A stretch of DNA of 64,000 nt from Isoetes taiwanensis (taxonomy: Eukaryota; Streptophyta; Lycopodiopsida; Isoetales; Isoetaceae), in NCBI GenBank assembly GCA_021234155.1, contig JAJEKV010000010.1, positions 4,872,871 to 4,936,870 of the forward strand, given 5' to 3'. Positions within the stretch are counted from its first letter, which is position 1. Each line of letters begins with the position of its first letter. Positions 39,871 through 51,886 of this stretch are shown here, piece by piece. Both the position numbers and the translations under genes were made by a program. The notes under the pieces are model-generated. The model had not been told where the DNA came from and did not search any database. It worked only from the letters and a program-made list of their open reading frames with translations.

Positions 39871-40365
39871 CAAGTTCTTGCACTTTACTGCACTCCTGCA
39901 CCAGCAAATAACTTGTTTATGTGTAATAAGCTTCTTTAGGCTTTAAATCTGTTCTGTATATCAGGGAAGAATTTCTATCTCTTTCACACATGCAAAGTTG
40001 GCTACTTCACTGCAAATCCGGCGCCTTCTTCTTCTGATACTTCCTTATATAAATAGCATGAAACACACTAAGCATATGCAAACGAGTGTATATTTGTTTG
40101 GACTTCGGCTCCAAAGCGGCTACTTTAACAGGGTTTGAATTTGTTAGTTCATTTTGATTCGCCACAAGAGTACATGGTTTGTTTGGATTTGGATTTACAC
40201 AGTTTTGGAGCTACCTCTAGCATTCTTTCGGGTGCAAAGGTCGCCTTTGCAGCTCACATAAATTACTTTTGGATCTTCGAATTTGTGCCTGTGCTACTTT
40301 TTAATTTACCTGGTTCCTAAATTTGTCGATATGAAAATCTCCCTAGTCCGAGTTTCAAGCTGCTC

Positions 40366-40805
40366 CTCGGACGGACCACCGTTATTTAGAGTTCCGGATG
40401 TGGGATTTTTGGACTTTTTTTTGTGGTATTTCCGGCCACCCGTTATCAGCCATTGTACACTTCGCACTTCCAAGCCTAGAACCAACTGTTTTGGGGCATT
40501 TTTGGATCAATCCGGCTCTATCTGAGCTCAAATCGCTTCCTCTCTTCATCAAACCAACATTAAAGAGGCAGACAAAGTGATTAGAAGGGCTTTTGAAGCA
40601 GTTCAAGCTGTCCACGGAGCTGCAAGAATGGTCCGACCAAAGATCGCAGCTCTGCCGCAGTTGCGTGCTTGGTTTTTGGCCGGAAATACCACTCTTTTTG
40701 GCCGGAAATACCATCTGGCTGATATCGGATGTCCAGAAATACCACAAAAAAAGTCCGAAAATACCACATCCTGGACTCTAAATACGGACGTCCGCCTCCT
40801 CCTCA
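40366..40805. mobile_element. ~440-bp foldback MITE with ~85-bp arms
   Basis: Left arm 40,369-40,455 and right arm 40,718-40,805 are near reverse complements, sharing ATTTAGAGT, GGATGTGG, GGACTTTTTTT and GTGGTATTTC. There is no transposase. A CTCCT repeat outside both arms could be a short target duplication, but it is not unique. Confidence 0.7.
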
Positions 40806-41111
40806 CGTAGACTGATGCTGAGCAAATTGCTTCACAACTAAAGATCAAATTTCGGATCTCATCTGAATGAATTGCTATGCTTGCCATCAATGTGCGATCC
40901 CTTGAATTTCGATGGTTAGTGAAAGACACTTCTTGTTAGTTTTCTCTCTTTAGAAAAATATGCATGAAGAAACGGAGTTACAGAAAATAGAGGTAATAGG
41001 GTGAGTCTTGAAGTTATATTGTGCATCTTTGTGATCCTTCCCGCAGATAGACATGCGATCTATCTAATGAGAAAACCATAACCATGTGTTCAGTTTTCTA
41101 TGCAGCATGAA

Positions 41112-41255
41112 GTACAAGAGAATCTTCCTCACTCGAAGATTCCACCGAAGAATGTTCTGAGACGGCTTCGCCGCGAGTGCGTCGCTGAGTCTGGCGGAGT
41201 CGTCTTAGAGCATTCTGAAGGGAATCTTCGAATGAGGAAGATTCCCTGGCATAAT
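41112..41255. repeat. Foldback repeat with ~55-bp imperfect arms
   Basis: GAATCTTCCTCACTCGAAGA on the left pairs with GGAATCTTCGAATGAGGAAG on the right. Pairing continues inward to about 41,168. It overlaps no gene. Confidence 0.65.
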
Positions 41256-41261
41256 AAACGC

Positions 41262-41885
41262 CGCCTTCAAATTACAAAAGTAGTGATCCCTACCATCGTA
41301 GCTAGAAGCTTTGTTCTGAGAAGGAACTGCTCTAAGTAAGAGAAAAGCCTTGAACCTTGAGTTTAAGAGAAAGCTCATCTTATAGAATGGAGCTTTGGTG
41401 TCAAAATGCCAAAACACAGACGCATAAAAGCTTTGGACAAAAAGAAATCTGGCTAACAGGTTTTTGTGGCTGTAAACAAGGACCGATTTTCTCTGTTCTA
41501 AGCTAAAAATGGGGTAATACCACAGAACACCATAAAACATCCAATGCTTCTTCGAATCAAGCAAACCTGAGCTCGGATTGAAGCTTGGAGAATGACCAGT
41601 GGCGAATTCAACAGTTGCACTTCGTACGACAGATTCAACACATTCTAGTGCCTCAACAACAACAGCAGATTCAACGGAATGACCTAGCCGCTAAGAGTGG
41701 GGCATGAAAATTGGAAGGGGATGGTTGTGCATAGCAGTGCTGCTCCGCCCTCAGGGCATACATTTATGCCTGAGCAAAGGCACGAAAATTTACAGTGATT
41801 TGAAGGCGGCATTTATTGCTTTAGTTTTACAAGAAATTTATCGCCGCAGCCAAGGCCGCCGCGAACATTTCTTTGGTTCCAAACC
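41262..41885. repeat. Inverted repeat pair and dispersed GCCGCCGCGAA repeat
   Basis: AATAAACGCCGCCTTCAAAT at 41,262 is inverted at 41,800 (ATTTGAAGGCGGCATTTATT). Directly to the right, 41,827-41,882 is a copy of the short repeat also found at 20,552 and, partly, at 44,080. Probably an old element of unknown class. Confidence 0.5.
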
Positions 41886-41889
41886 TGCA

Positions 41890-44400
41890 TAATTGGACCT
41901 GCTATTTATTTGTCTCTATAATGCTGCTCAGGACCTGAGTTTTGACCTATTTTATGAACATAAGATATGACAAACAAATAATGTTATAGCTAGCCTCATA
42001 TTTATTATAAGGCATTGTGCAGATTAACACCATTGCAAGTTAAGAAAAAAGTGAAGTAAAACAAATTTGGGTCAACAATTTGATCTCCTCTCTCAAATAC
42101 ATTTAGAGACGGACAATCAATATATACTTAGTTAGCTGCATAAGAGTAACAAAAGCATTTGCATTTCCTAGTTGAAAGGAGTTAAGCACTAGGGAAGTAT
42201 ACGTTAGTATCATTCTCATTGTTGAAAAAGTTATGAGATAATTCAAAGAAACCATTGAATGTACTATACTCATATTTGTACTATACTTGTACTGATTTTT
42301 GGGTCCTCCCTTTTTTTTAGTGACCACCACTAAGCAGTCACCTGTGTTTAACCCTCACCATGGTATTAGATTTTTGACCAAAGAATACTATGTTATAAAT
42401 TTTCCATAGAGTACACAAAGCAATCTCATTTAACTATTTCTTTTTTCTTGTTCTCCTGCAGGACGATCCAAACAAGGTCGAAAGAATTCGGCTTTGCTGC
42501 ATTTGCTGCAGTTGACTGCGGCCAGATCTGCCTCAAGAGGCTAGTACAAAGAAAGCAGGTCGAAATAGGGCAAGCGATCAAACCAAGGATTTTGGTCCCT
42601 GAGCTTCTCATCGATGCTATAGATTGGGTTTAGAGCTCTATCTAACATTGCAAGCACACGATTTTCTCTCTTCGTGTTCTCTGTTTACAATCAATTCAGC
42701 ATTTCTAAAGCATCACGGTCTTTCATTACTGCCCAGAGAAACACCCAGACATGGCTGCTAGCAAATCGAGCAGAGCTGGTAAGACCGGTGAACACATTAT
42801 TTTGAAACTGAATCATTTCCAAGTTCTTTATTTTCTGAATGTTCGTCACTGTGCCTCATAAGCTCAAGCTGTGGAAAAGAAGTCCGGTCACAGATGATCC
42901 TCTGCATTGTATGTGCTTCCATTTAATGCCATGAGGATCGTTCCCTATCCAATTACTTTCCGAGTGCCATGCCCTTTGAGCAAACAGAGGAAATTATTCA
43001 GTAGTGAAGGCTGCGAGCTGGTCCTGTGATTTCAAACAAATTACAGTAAGGAGGGCCAAATTTTGCTGAAGCCGCTCAAGGAGAACCATTCAAGGCTTGA
43101 TTTTTCCATGTGCTGACCTGTCCAAGCTAAGCCCACGGTTCAGAAAAATTCAGTTTCGCTGCGGCATACAAATCTACGCTTCCTGTTTTCTGTTCACTGT
43201 TGACATCGGATGCCCTATTTAGCCCATCAAATCCGGCGGTCCAAGAAGAACAGGGCAGAATCTGCTCCGAATCCAAACCCTAGAGCAGATTCCTCCACCG
43301 AATTCGACGATGCAAGAACAGGGCGTAAGTCTTTGAGCTCTAATTTTAGGGCAAAGCCACCGCTCTGCCATGCCCCCCATCATCAGTCCAGCTTGCTTGA
43401 TCATATCATAGCTGCTGTTAACGGATGAGATTCATCCACAAAAATGTGGCATTGAAACGCGAGCTTGGATTACGGCGCAGAACAAGAAAAAAAGAAAAAG
43501 AATAATTACAAAATGATTTATATATGTTCTGATAACGAATTGCATATCTCACAATATTGTTGCCTAGCGTTCTTCTTTGTTTTTTTTTTCCAAGTGGAAT
43601 TGAATAACTTCCATCTTGCAGATTCCTCCATTCTATCCTATTCTCTCTTCAATAGACCCATTTCTGGCACAGCTAGGTTCCAACCGATGGAGTGGAATTC
43701 AATCTATGGTTTATACGTTGTTGAAATCTCAAATTTATGATGATCACATGTTAGATAACAGATTGAATCACATGAGATGTCGCTTTGCAACCAAAATTGT
43801 AAAGCATACAAGCCACACAAAAATATCTCAAAGGTCAACCAGATTGCCAATGTGTTGCAATAATGTTTCTACATAGATACCCAAGCATTACATATAGGTT
43901 TATGATGTTATCATGAGGGAACAACTAGGAAAACTGTGCTAGACTCTGTTGACACTAGCATCATATGGAAGTCTTTAAGGGTCCAACAAGGGAGGTTAAA
44001 GCTTATACAGACATAGAATTATAGTGTCATATAGACATAAAATTGTAGTATTGATATCAAATATCAATATTTAGAATACAAGAAAATTATTGCAGCGGCC
44101 GCCGCAAACATTTCTCCTTATCCACTTTGATTTCAAGATGAAATGTTCCGTCTAAATAACTCGTTGATTATCAAGTTAAATATCAGTCTAATAGTTAATG
44201 CGCAAGAACATTTAAACCCTTGAAATTAGTTTGTTTGGACGAGATGTTGAATTGAGTTTTTAACAACTTTGGAACCCTTAAACCAAATATTATCTAGTTC
44301 AAGAACTTGATAGACAACCTTAGCTTCAGATGGAACAAATAAAATGAAAGAAGATACAATCATGTGCTACCTAGTATGTTCTTAAGCAAAATCCTGGGCA
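41890..44400. other. Intergenic stretch with one exon-like ORF (42,462-42,633)
   Basis: Mostly non-coding. After a good acceptor (TTGTTCTCCTGCAG, ending 42,461) an open reading of about 57 codons follows, ending in TAG at 42,631. Its protein is not one I recognise, and I see no partner exon. GC-richer ORFs near 43,210-43,430 are likewise unassigned. Confidence 0.3.
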
Positions 44401-44419
44401 GAAGATAGAAAGAAAAGAT

Positions 44420-47400
44420 TCATGTTAAATGCAACTTGTAGAACAACTCTCGATCGTCTGTGAGATCCTATTTCAGAGATCACGGAGCCAAAATTTAAAA
44501 AATCACCATCTAGAATTCTGCATTCTATGGATTTCAATTCTACTATCTTCAAAATTAAGGATAAGCCTTTTGGCCTTATTAATATTTATGCTTCAAGTAA
44601 TCCTAAGGAGAGGGAGCTACTTTGGTCTGATATTAATATATGAATGAAGAATCAGAATATTATGGATTGGATTGTAGTAGGTGATTTTAACAATACTTCA
44701 ACTTGGGATCAAAAGCTAGGAAGCAAAATCAACATGACTAGACTTGAAAAGTTTAATTGGAGTAAATATATTGATGATAATTCCTTGTTATTGATTTCTT
44801 CTTCATCTGCTAAGTATACCTGGTCAAACAAGCGAAAAGAAGATGCTAGAGTCTACTGTGCTCTTGACAGATTCTACTTCATTATTTCTGATACTAATTT
44901 TTGGGATAATGCCTATGTTACTAGTGACGAGTCTATAGCCATTTCTGACCATCAGTCTCAATTTCTCTGCACTAATCATCAAATCTCCGTTCCAAGATCT
45001 GGAAATATTCCATATAAATTCAATTCCAATATGCTTCAAAATAGAACTTTCTGTGAGCAATTCAGAGATTTTTACTCCAATCTCCCTAGAGTGCCTGATT
45101 ATAATTCCATGAAAAGCTTCTACTCTAATCTGAAATCTTCCAAAGCTTGGATTAAAGAATGGACAAAGCAGCTTCATACAGCTAAAGCTACTGTCACGAT
45201 TTTATTCTATCAAATGAGAGATACTAGAATGGCTTTGCAAGATGATCCCTATAATTCTAATTTGCACCTTCAGGAAGAAAACCTTGAGAGGAAAATTAAC
45301 TTCATTGAAGAGATTAAAGCCAAAGGTGCTGCCATTAGATGTAAGATTAAGTATATTCTGGCTGTACTAAATTCTTTTTTAGAGTTGATAAATAGAGACA
45401 AATTAAGAGCTCAATCAATGCCATTAATGATGATTCTAGTAGCACTTTGAGCTCCCCTCATGAGATCTCTAATTTCTTCCATAACAAGTACCCTATGTTG
45501 TTTTCTGGGAATAATATCACAGATGCTGGTGATGCAATTAAAGCTAAAAATTTTACTGATCTTATTGATGCAATTATTCCTAATGATCATCATAAAATGG
45601 ATATCTCTCAATCTCATATTCCAAATCCTAATGAAGTCTTCTCTATTCTTAAGAGTTTTAAGCATGGTAAGTCTCCTGGACCTGATGGATTTCCCCCTGA
45701 TTTTTTCTTGAGCTTCTGGGACATTATGCAAAATGACTTCATGGGAATCTAAATATCTTCATCCTTCAATTGCTAGTGGCTTCATTTATTTAATTCCAAA
45801 GGTTGCGAAACCATCTGATTTTTCTGACTGGAGGCCAATATCTTTGGCTAATACCACTTACAAGATTTGTGCTAAACTCATTGCCTCAAGAATTAAGGAC
45901 TATTTGTAAAATTGTATTAGTGGTAATCAATGTGCTTTTCTGCCTAATAGATTCATTCTTGAAAATTACATTGCCGCTATGGAAGGTTTACAATGGAACA
46001 AGATATCTAATCAGAATTGTATGCTTCTCAAGCTGGACTTCAAGAGAGCTTTTGACAATATTAGATGGGATTTCATTGAATATGCTATGACTAAGCTTGA
46101 ATTTCATGACAATCTTATCCAGCTTATTATAGGTCTGAATTTAAGATCTAATTCAGCTGTTCTCATTAATGGCTCTCCATGTCCTTTCTTCCATCTTGCC
46201 AAAGGAGTTAGACAAGGTTGTCCTCTGGCTCCTTATCTATTTGTAGTGGTTGCTGAGCTCTTAATCAAGGCTATCAAGCAGCATCAAGACATTGGTAACA
46301 TTATTGGTCTTAATCTCCCTAATTCGGATGATTCTTTGTGTATTCAACAATAGGCTGATGATACTTTCTCCTTTTTAGAAAATAAGCTTAATGTTGCCTT
46401 TTTTATGGATTCTGAGCCAGTTTAATGTTGTATCTGGGGTAACCTTAAATTTGTCTAAATATGTTATTGTTGGAGATATTGCTGACTCTCATGTGGCTGG
46501 TATAAAGGTAATTAAAACTATTGACGCCACTAAACTCTTGGGCATGCCTCCATCTCTGAACATAATTCTTACTGGTCTGTGGTCTTTTATTATTGAGAAA
46601 ATTAGATCTAAGCTTCATATGTACAAAAATTTCCTTTCTCTGGCTGGTAGAACTGTTATTGCCAATCAAGTTCTTACTAGTTCTCATATTTATTTCTCCT
46701 CTGTCTTAGTTGCTCCAGCTAATATGTACAAGCAAATTGAGAAAATTATAAGAGGATTCATTTGGAATGGCAATAGCATGGTTAATTGGAATACTATTAC
46801 AAGATAAGATAAGATAAGATAAGCTAAGCTAAGCTAAGATAAGATAAGATAAGATAAGATAAGATAAGATAAGATAAGATAAGATAAGATGAATTTTTAC
46901 GTCCACGGGAACCCAACGGTTATGGGACGGCACATGCAAGGGCAACAACCCATCTAAAACCTGGGGACTAGGCCCCATCACTGTACACAATAACCAAATA
47001 TTAAAAGGCTACCAAGAATAAGATAAGATAATGCTAATGCTAGTGGTAAATTTATGCTTCTAAAATTATCTAGACATAGCCAGTCCAAGGATTGAAAGGC
47101 CATTGATCTAGAATAATTGCTGCGCCTCCCCTGTACAAGGAAGAAAAAGGAAGGTGGTCTTGCTTGCAAACATCTTTATAAACAAGCTCAAGCACTAGCT
47201 GGCAAATTTGTATGGAAGGCTATTAATGGTTCTTCTAGTGTTGCTTCAAAATTCATTGTCCACTGGCTTCAAAAGAGTTCTCCAATGGGGCATCTTACTG
47301 TCGCTCATGACTTGCCCAATTCCGCATTCTATGAGCTCTCTTTGGCTGCCAACATGTCTCCTTTAATGAGAAACATTTTAAAGGCCTCGAACAATATGTA

Positions 47401-48286
47401 CTTGGCTTTTAATTATGATTCTGGAAATAGCCTTCATTCAGCTATGTCCATTTTTTGGTTCCCTATTTTTAAGGATCATCCCAATTATGTGCTTGCCTTG
47501 AAGCATCCCCAAATTTACAAGAAATGGTGCTCTTATGGTATTAAAACGTTGGGTGATCTTTGGAATAGTGATGGATGGAGTACTTGGTCAAATCTTAATA
47601 TAAAGATCAGAGGTTCTACTTCGGACAAGAAAATTTATAATCATATCAGAGGTAAAGTTGGAAACTTGACTCTCTCTCAAGTACAAGATGTTGGCTTGGG
47701 CTGGCAGTTAAATAAAGAATCATGCTACAAGGTTAGATCAATTTATGACTACTTGAATCAAAATATTGGTTTTCCTAAGCCTTCTGCTGTATGGAATATT
47801 GATCAAAATGATATTAAAACCTTATTTTTCCAATGTATGGAATTCTTATGCTTCCAAGAAAGTCTCATTCTTTATTTGGCTCATTGCCAACAAAAGTATC
47901 CCCTGTCTCCAGATTGCTGCTAGGAGAAATCCCAACTTGTCTGCAAATTGTCCTTTGAATTGTAATGGCATTGAAGATATGGAACACATTTTCTTCTGTC
48001 CAAAGTTGAATTCTTTATGGTCTTGGTTCTATAGACATTTTAGTCAATATGATAAAACCTCCATCATCAGCTTTTTGCAAGGGAATGATACCTACAAAAA
48101 TACTATTGCTTTTTTTACTCTATGGAATATTTTGAAGTCGAGAAATAAATGCTTATATGGTCATAAGAGGCTTTTGACTTGGATTAAATTGCACATAAAA
48201 TATGATGTTGAGCTATGGGCTACTGCTCATAGAAATGCTTATGCTAATAACTATGACAGGTGTTTGGATCAACTTGGTGAATATGT
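44420..48286 (+). mobile_element. LINE B, L1-type retrotransposon, inactivated
   Basis: ORF2 pieces read in order. Endonuclease: NIYASSNPKE, VVGDFNNTSTWD, YTWSNKRK, ALDRFY, SDHQS at 44,560-44,960. Then RT: GKSPGPDGFPPDFF at 45,670, LLKLDFKRAFDNIRWDF at 46,022, GVRQGCPLAPYLF at 46,205 and ADDT at 46,354. Then the C-terminal zinc knuckle: CPLNCNGIEDMEHIFFCP at 47,950. The first part of the endonuclease and ORF1 are missing. Several frameshifts and stops occur, one of them (TAG, 46,351) exactly at the aromatic residue of the FADD/YADD motif. Another LINE tail sits at 46,801, and an LTR cuts the 3' end at 48,287. Confidence 0.85.
46801..47020 (-). mobile_element. LINE C 3' tail inserted in LINE B, with (TTATC)n
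   Basis: A (GATAA)n tract with a few GCTAA variants (46,801-46,890) is followed by GTCCACGGGAACCCAACGGT, which resembles the 3' UTR end of LINE A. AAGATAAGATAA recurs at about 47,018, so the flanks may be a target duplication. The LINE B frame stops at this tract and resumes only near 47,115. Confidence 0.7.
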
Positions 48287-49848
48287 TGTGACGTTCCAGG
48301 TATTTATACGGTATACGTATGCATACCATGACACGTCACTAGCATGTAACTAGGCCTAGGGGCCAAATTGGGATTCATCTAAAAAGGATTTTATTAGCTA
48401 TGCTAATAAAATTAATGGATAATTATGGATTTTATTAGCATAATTAACCTAATTATGCTAATTGGAGCCTAACTAACTAAATGTCACCAATACGGGGGTG
48501 CCACCTGGGCCAAATCGATTGGCCAAGGGGGACTTGCTATTTTGGTTGGAGAAATAGGGGTCCTACCCTCCATTTTTGCCCAAATTTGAATTGGGAAGTG
48601 AGGAGGAGCAGCAGCTACCAGCCTTATCCAGTTTTCGCCAGTCTTTGCCAACAGACCCCAACTATGGAAGCCTTCCGTGACAACGGCTCCAGCCACGAGA
48701 CTGGTTAGTCTCTAGATAGCTTCTATTTCTGCTAACACTTCTTTGAATAGATGGAATGATTAAATTCTCTTTCATATGTTGTTCCGGATACTTAGATGGT
48801 GTTTATATTCTTTCTTTCTGCTCCCTCCATGTGTTGGGGACTAAGAAAAGGGTAGAGACCTGAAAGCCTCTTAGCAATGGAGATGTCTCTAGCTAGACCC
48901 CTTAATACCCAATAAATGCGGCCTGTGCACAAGAGCCAACCTGGCTGAGGATGCTATGATGTGGTTCAACACCAAACAACGAGTATGATGGTGAATGGGG
49001 GTGGGGTCTTGCCTAGCGTGGCTACAGGACTCCTATAGTGTGCTAGGCTTATAGCCAGTCACTGTGTGGGCCGTATGGGTCCTGCACTCCCTGGGTCACA
49101 GGATACGTGCCTATATGGACGCCCTGGACTCGAACGGGCTGGTGAGCCGACCTTTAGATTTAGGGGAGTAAGTCGGGTTATGGATGCGGGGGTCACTGAG
49201 GGGGCACATATTCTCTAGTACACCCAGGGATCCGTCATGCTCGGGGAGGAGACGCCTCTCTGACCTGCCTCATCGGACCGGGGAGATGTAACCCGAAGTA
49301 GTTCCATAGGGTGATTCCTTGGGATTGCATCTCCAGAGGGCTACACACACGTTATAGCATGATTCAGCCTATCTGCAAAGTGTGCACAGGAGGGGCGGAT
49401 GGAATGGACTACCCTAGCCATTGTCTTATGCCCGCCAATGCCATGTTACTTCTGTCTGTTGATATCTTGAAGCCCTGACCGTCAGTTGACCCCTTGGAGT
49501 CTGAGCCTAGGTAGTGCCTTGTCATGGAGTGCCTTGTCATGGAGTTTAGCTCATATTATTATGGTTGTATTATCCCTTTTGGATGATGATGGATGGGCCA
49601 CCCTTCGTGGTGGTATATTATTATAGTATGATTGTTGTATGCTAACGTATATGTGTGCTTCCGCTGTATAGGATTTCTCATAGAGGATGTGGGACGAATG
49701 ACACCTCCGTGTTTCTCGCCCGGACACTTGGCCATCCCAAGTGGTCCGAGTATGACAGAGGGCGTTACCATGGTGATGTAGTCGCCGTGGGAGGGGAATT
49801 CCCGTATTTGTACGATGGGAGCATTGTATAGATTCTGGAAGCGTCACA
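48287..49848 (+). mobile_element. LTR 1 (1,562 bp), 5' LTR of element A
   Basis: It starts TGTGACGTTCC and ends AGCGTCACA, and is followed directly by a primer site. Landmarks shared with two other LTRs in this window are CTGCAAAGTGTGCACAGGAG near 49,372, GAGTCTGAGCCTAGG near 49,497, and GGATGATGATGGATGGGCCA near 49,579. It is inserted in the 3' part of LINE B. No matching second LTR in the same orientation with a shared 5-bp flank was found. Confidence 0.85.
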
Positions 49849-49849
49849 G

Positions 49850-49861
49850 TGGTATCAGAGC
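49850..49861 (+). other. Primer-binding site (initiator tRNA-Met)
   Basis: TGGTATCAGAGC follows the LTR end after a single base and complements the 3' end of plant initiator tRNA-Met. This fixes the orientation of element A as + strand. Confidence 0.85.
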
Positions 49862-50345
49862 ATGGTTTTGGTGGACCAAATCATTGCACTGTCCATAACC
49901 TAACTCGTTAGTTGACGGTACTTTTTCTTAGGTTTGATCCCAACTCTATAGTTAGTATGTGAGTGGACCTAGTTATGGGAGGAATAACTTAGTTGTGTAG
50001 GAGAGTGTTCTATAGTGGAGTGGTTAGGTTTAGATGGTGGAGCTAGAGGTTCGAGTTTTGTAGGCATCATAACTTTCTCCAGGTAGCTCAGATGGATGAG
50101 ATTTTTGCTCCAACATGTCGGGCATGTTCCAAATAGCTTAGAGACATCCTCACTCGGCGTCAAAATGGCGCGAAAGCCGGCCAAAACCCTACTCGGGCGT
50201 GCTCGAGTCTGGGCGTCTCAGAACTCAAATTGGGGCATGTATAATCAAGGCGACGCTTGACCGTATAAAATGCGTATTCTGCCGTATAAAATTAAAAATA
50301 AATTTGAACTTAAAATTAAAGTGAGGTTTCCTTTTTTTTTCCTGT

Positions 50346-51737
50346 TTGCCTTTGCCTCCATCACGCATCTGTCTAGCCGCCCGCCATAGCCGCCGAAGCC
50401 CAAGCTTAGAGCACCTTGCCTCCATTCGCGCCGGACGCCATCACCAACTCCTAGCGCCTCATTTTATGCCTCCTCTTCACCTAGCGCCTATGACTATGGC
50501 ACGCACTAAAGGTACCTTGAGCCCCAGCAACTTCATTGTGCCCCAAATATTCGCCCAACTTGGAGAGCACCTTGCTACTGACCCAGACCGAGTCGAGAGG
50601 CTTTTGAATGAGTTGGTACAACGCTTCATTTCTGGATTTAGGATTCCCTACTCTATCTTCCACCTCTCTGAGTGTTTTCTGATAAAGCTTAACCTTCTTC
50701 AACGGCCTTATACCGTGGTCGAACAACCAGATCAAGTAATGATGCTGGTTAAGTTTTATCCACCCTCGTGCGTGGAGGTCCCTGAGGAGGAAGCCGTCCA
50801 GAAAGAGGCCGCGAGAATCAGAGACCTAGCCCGCCAGGATGATATTAGGGAGATGGAGAGGGGAGACCCAAAAGCTCGGGGCCTTGAATATATTTACCTG
50901 ATTATAGATGGCAACCCCTTTGAGCTTCTCCCTTATGAGTGGGATGAGGCCACCAAAAGTTTTACTTGGGGTGAAGTCCCATCTCACATTTTTATAGATC
51001 ATTTGATCATAATCCAGCTGGAGATGCAAACCCGGCCCGATCGTTATCATGCCAAACTGCTTGAAGGATCACGGCTCGATGCTTCGCCGAAGTGGAGGAG
51101 AGCATGGCGGCCGCCCGTGCCACACGTGATGAGGCCTAGAGGGCCGAGCAACAACGGCAAGCGGAGGATCTTGCCAAGCAGAATCAAGATCAACAGCAGC
51201 AGCAGCCAGACACAGAGCAAGAGAGCCCACGTGATTCTAACCAAATCGAGAAGCTTCTTATTAAGAGACGAAGGAAATCGACTGCCCATAAGTCAGGAAG
51301 CCAGTACAAAGAAAAGCTCAAGACTATTGGGGGTATTGGGAAGGCCACAAATATTGCCCATCGGCAGGAACGAGTGGATGCAGCACGGCCTCGCCCAGTC
51401 TCAGGGGGGCAAGACCTTGCCCAAGAAGCCGACGCAGACTCAGCGTGCGGCGCCTCTAAGAAAACCCCATCGGTTTAAACCGGGCACAGTGGCCTTACGG
51501 GAGATCCATAAGTACCAAAAGACCACGGAGCTGCTATTACAGAAGCTCCCATTTCAGCAGTTGGTCTGCGAGATTGCCCAGGGATTCAAGACCGACCTGC
51601 GGTTCCAAACTTTTACGATACTTGCACTGCAGGAGGCTGCTGAGGCTTATCTAATAGCCCTTTTCGGGGATGCGAATCTTTGCACCATCCACGCGAAGAG
51701 GGTCACTATTATGACCAAAGATTTAAATCTCCCCTGA
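50346..51737 (+). CDS. Chimeric retroelement ORF with C-terminal histone H3
   Basis: This ORF has 463 codons without a stop. An internal ATG at 50,494 ([12 protein letters not shown]) may be the true start. Up to about 51,065 it encodes an acidic protein I do not recognise. From about 51,070 to 51,390 the neighbouring frame (+1) looks more protein-like (EEQQRQ-type, Gln-rich, then basic), so a frameshift is likely there. From 51,388 the sequence is histone H3. A tail with QSQGGK and [16 protein letters not shown] is followed by [20 protein letters not shown], the three helices of the histone fold, and [14 protein letters not shown]. The TGA stop replaces an arginine codon of H3. The same frame then reads RIRG and closes at 51,759. 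Several basic DNA-contact residues are changed (R63Q, R69Q, R72C by H3 numbering). It may be a captured or retroposed H3, probably not functional. Confidence 0.75.
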   Translation: MPLPPSRICLAARHSRRSPSLEHLASIRAGRHHQLLAPHFMPPLHLAPMTMARTKGTLSPSNFIVPQIFAQLGEHLATDPDRVERLLNELVQRFISGFRIPYSIFHLSECFLIKLNLLQRPYTVVEQPDQVMMLVKFYPPSCVEVPEEEAVQKEAARIRDLARQDDIREMERGDPKARGLEYIYLIIDGNPFELLPYEWDEATKSFTWGEVPSHIFIDHLIIIQLEMQTRPDRYHAKLLEGSRLDASPKWRRAWRPPVPHVMRPRGPSNNGKRRILPSRIKINSSSSQTQSKRAHVILTKSRSFLLRDEGNRLPISQEASTKKSSRLLGVLGRPQILPIGRNEWMQHGLAQSQGGKTLPKKPTQTQRAAPLRKPHRFKPGTVALREIHKYQKTTELLLQKLPFQQLVCEIAQGFKTDLRFQTFTILALQEAAEAYLIALFGDANLCTIHAKRVTIMTKDLNLP

Positions 51738-51841
51738 AGAATTCGGGGAGACCATAACTAGCTTGTCCATCAAGCATCTTTCTGTATCAATTTTGTATAG
51801 ATATGAATATAATCGAGTTTTGTCTATTTAAACTCTATTTC

Positions 51842-51886
51842 AAAAAAAAAAAACAAAAAAGAAATAAATAAATAAATAAATAAATC
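51842..51886 (+). other. Poly(A)-type tail after the H3 segment
   Basis: AAAAAAAAAAAA with a C, then repeated AAAT, follows about 100 bases after the H3 frame. A tail of this kind marks LINE-mediated reverse transcription of an mRNA, though it could be a simple AT repeat. Confidence 0.55.

Larger units (their letters stand above)
35640..39905. repeat. Right arm of ~4.3-kb inverted duplication (NRAMP copy 2)
   Basis: This is the reverse-orientation counterpart of 16,310-20,570. Similarity runs through the upstream region (for example ACATTTACAAGTGCAAAG on the complement near 35,910), all exons and introns, and the downstream PPR fragment. The ends are eye estimates. Confidence 0.85.

Noticed and set aside
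50494-50508. MARTK at 50,494 as the true N-terminus of the captured H3
   Set aside because: The five residues equal the H3 start, but more than 290 unrelated codons follow before the H3 tail at 51,388, and MARTK starts also occur in plant retroelement proteins. Coincidence cannot be excluded.
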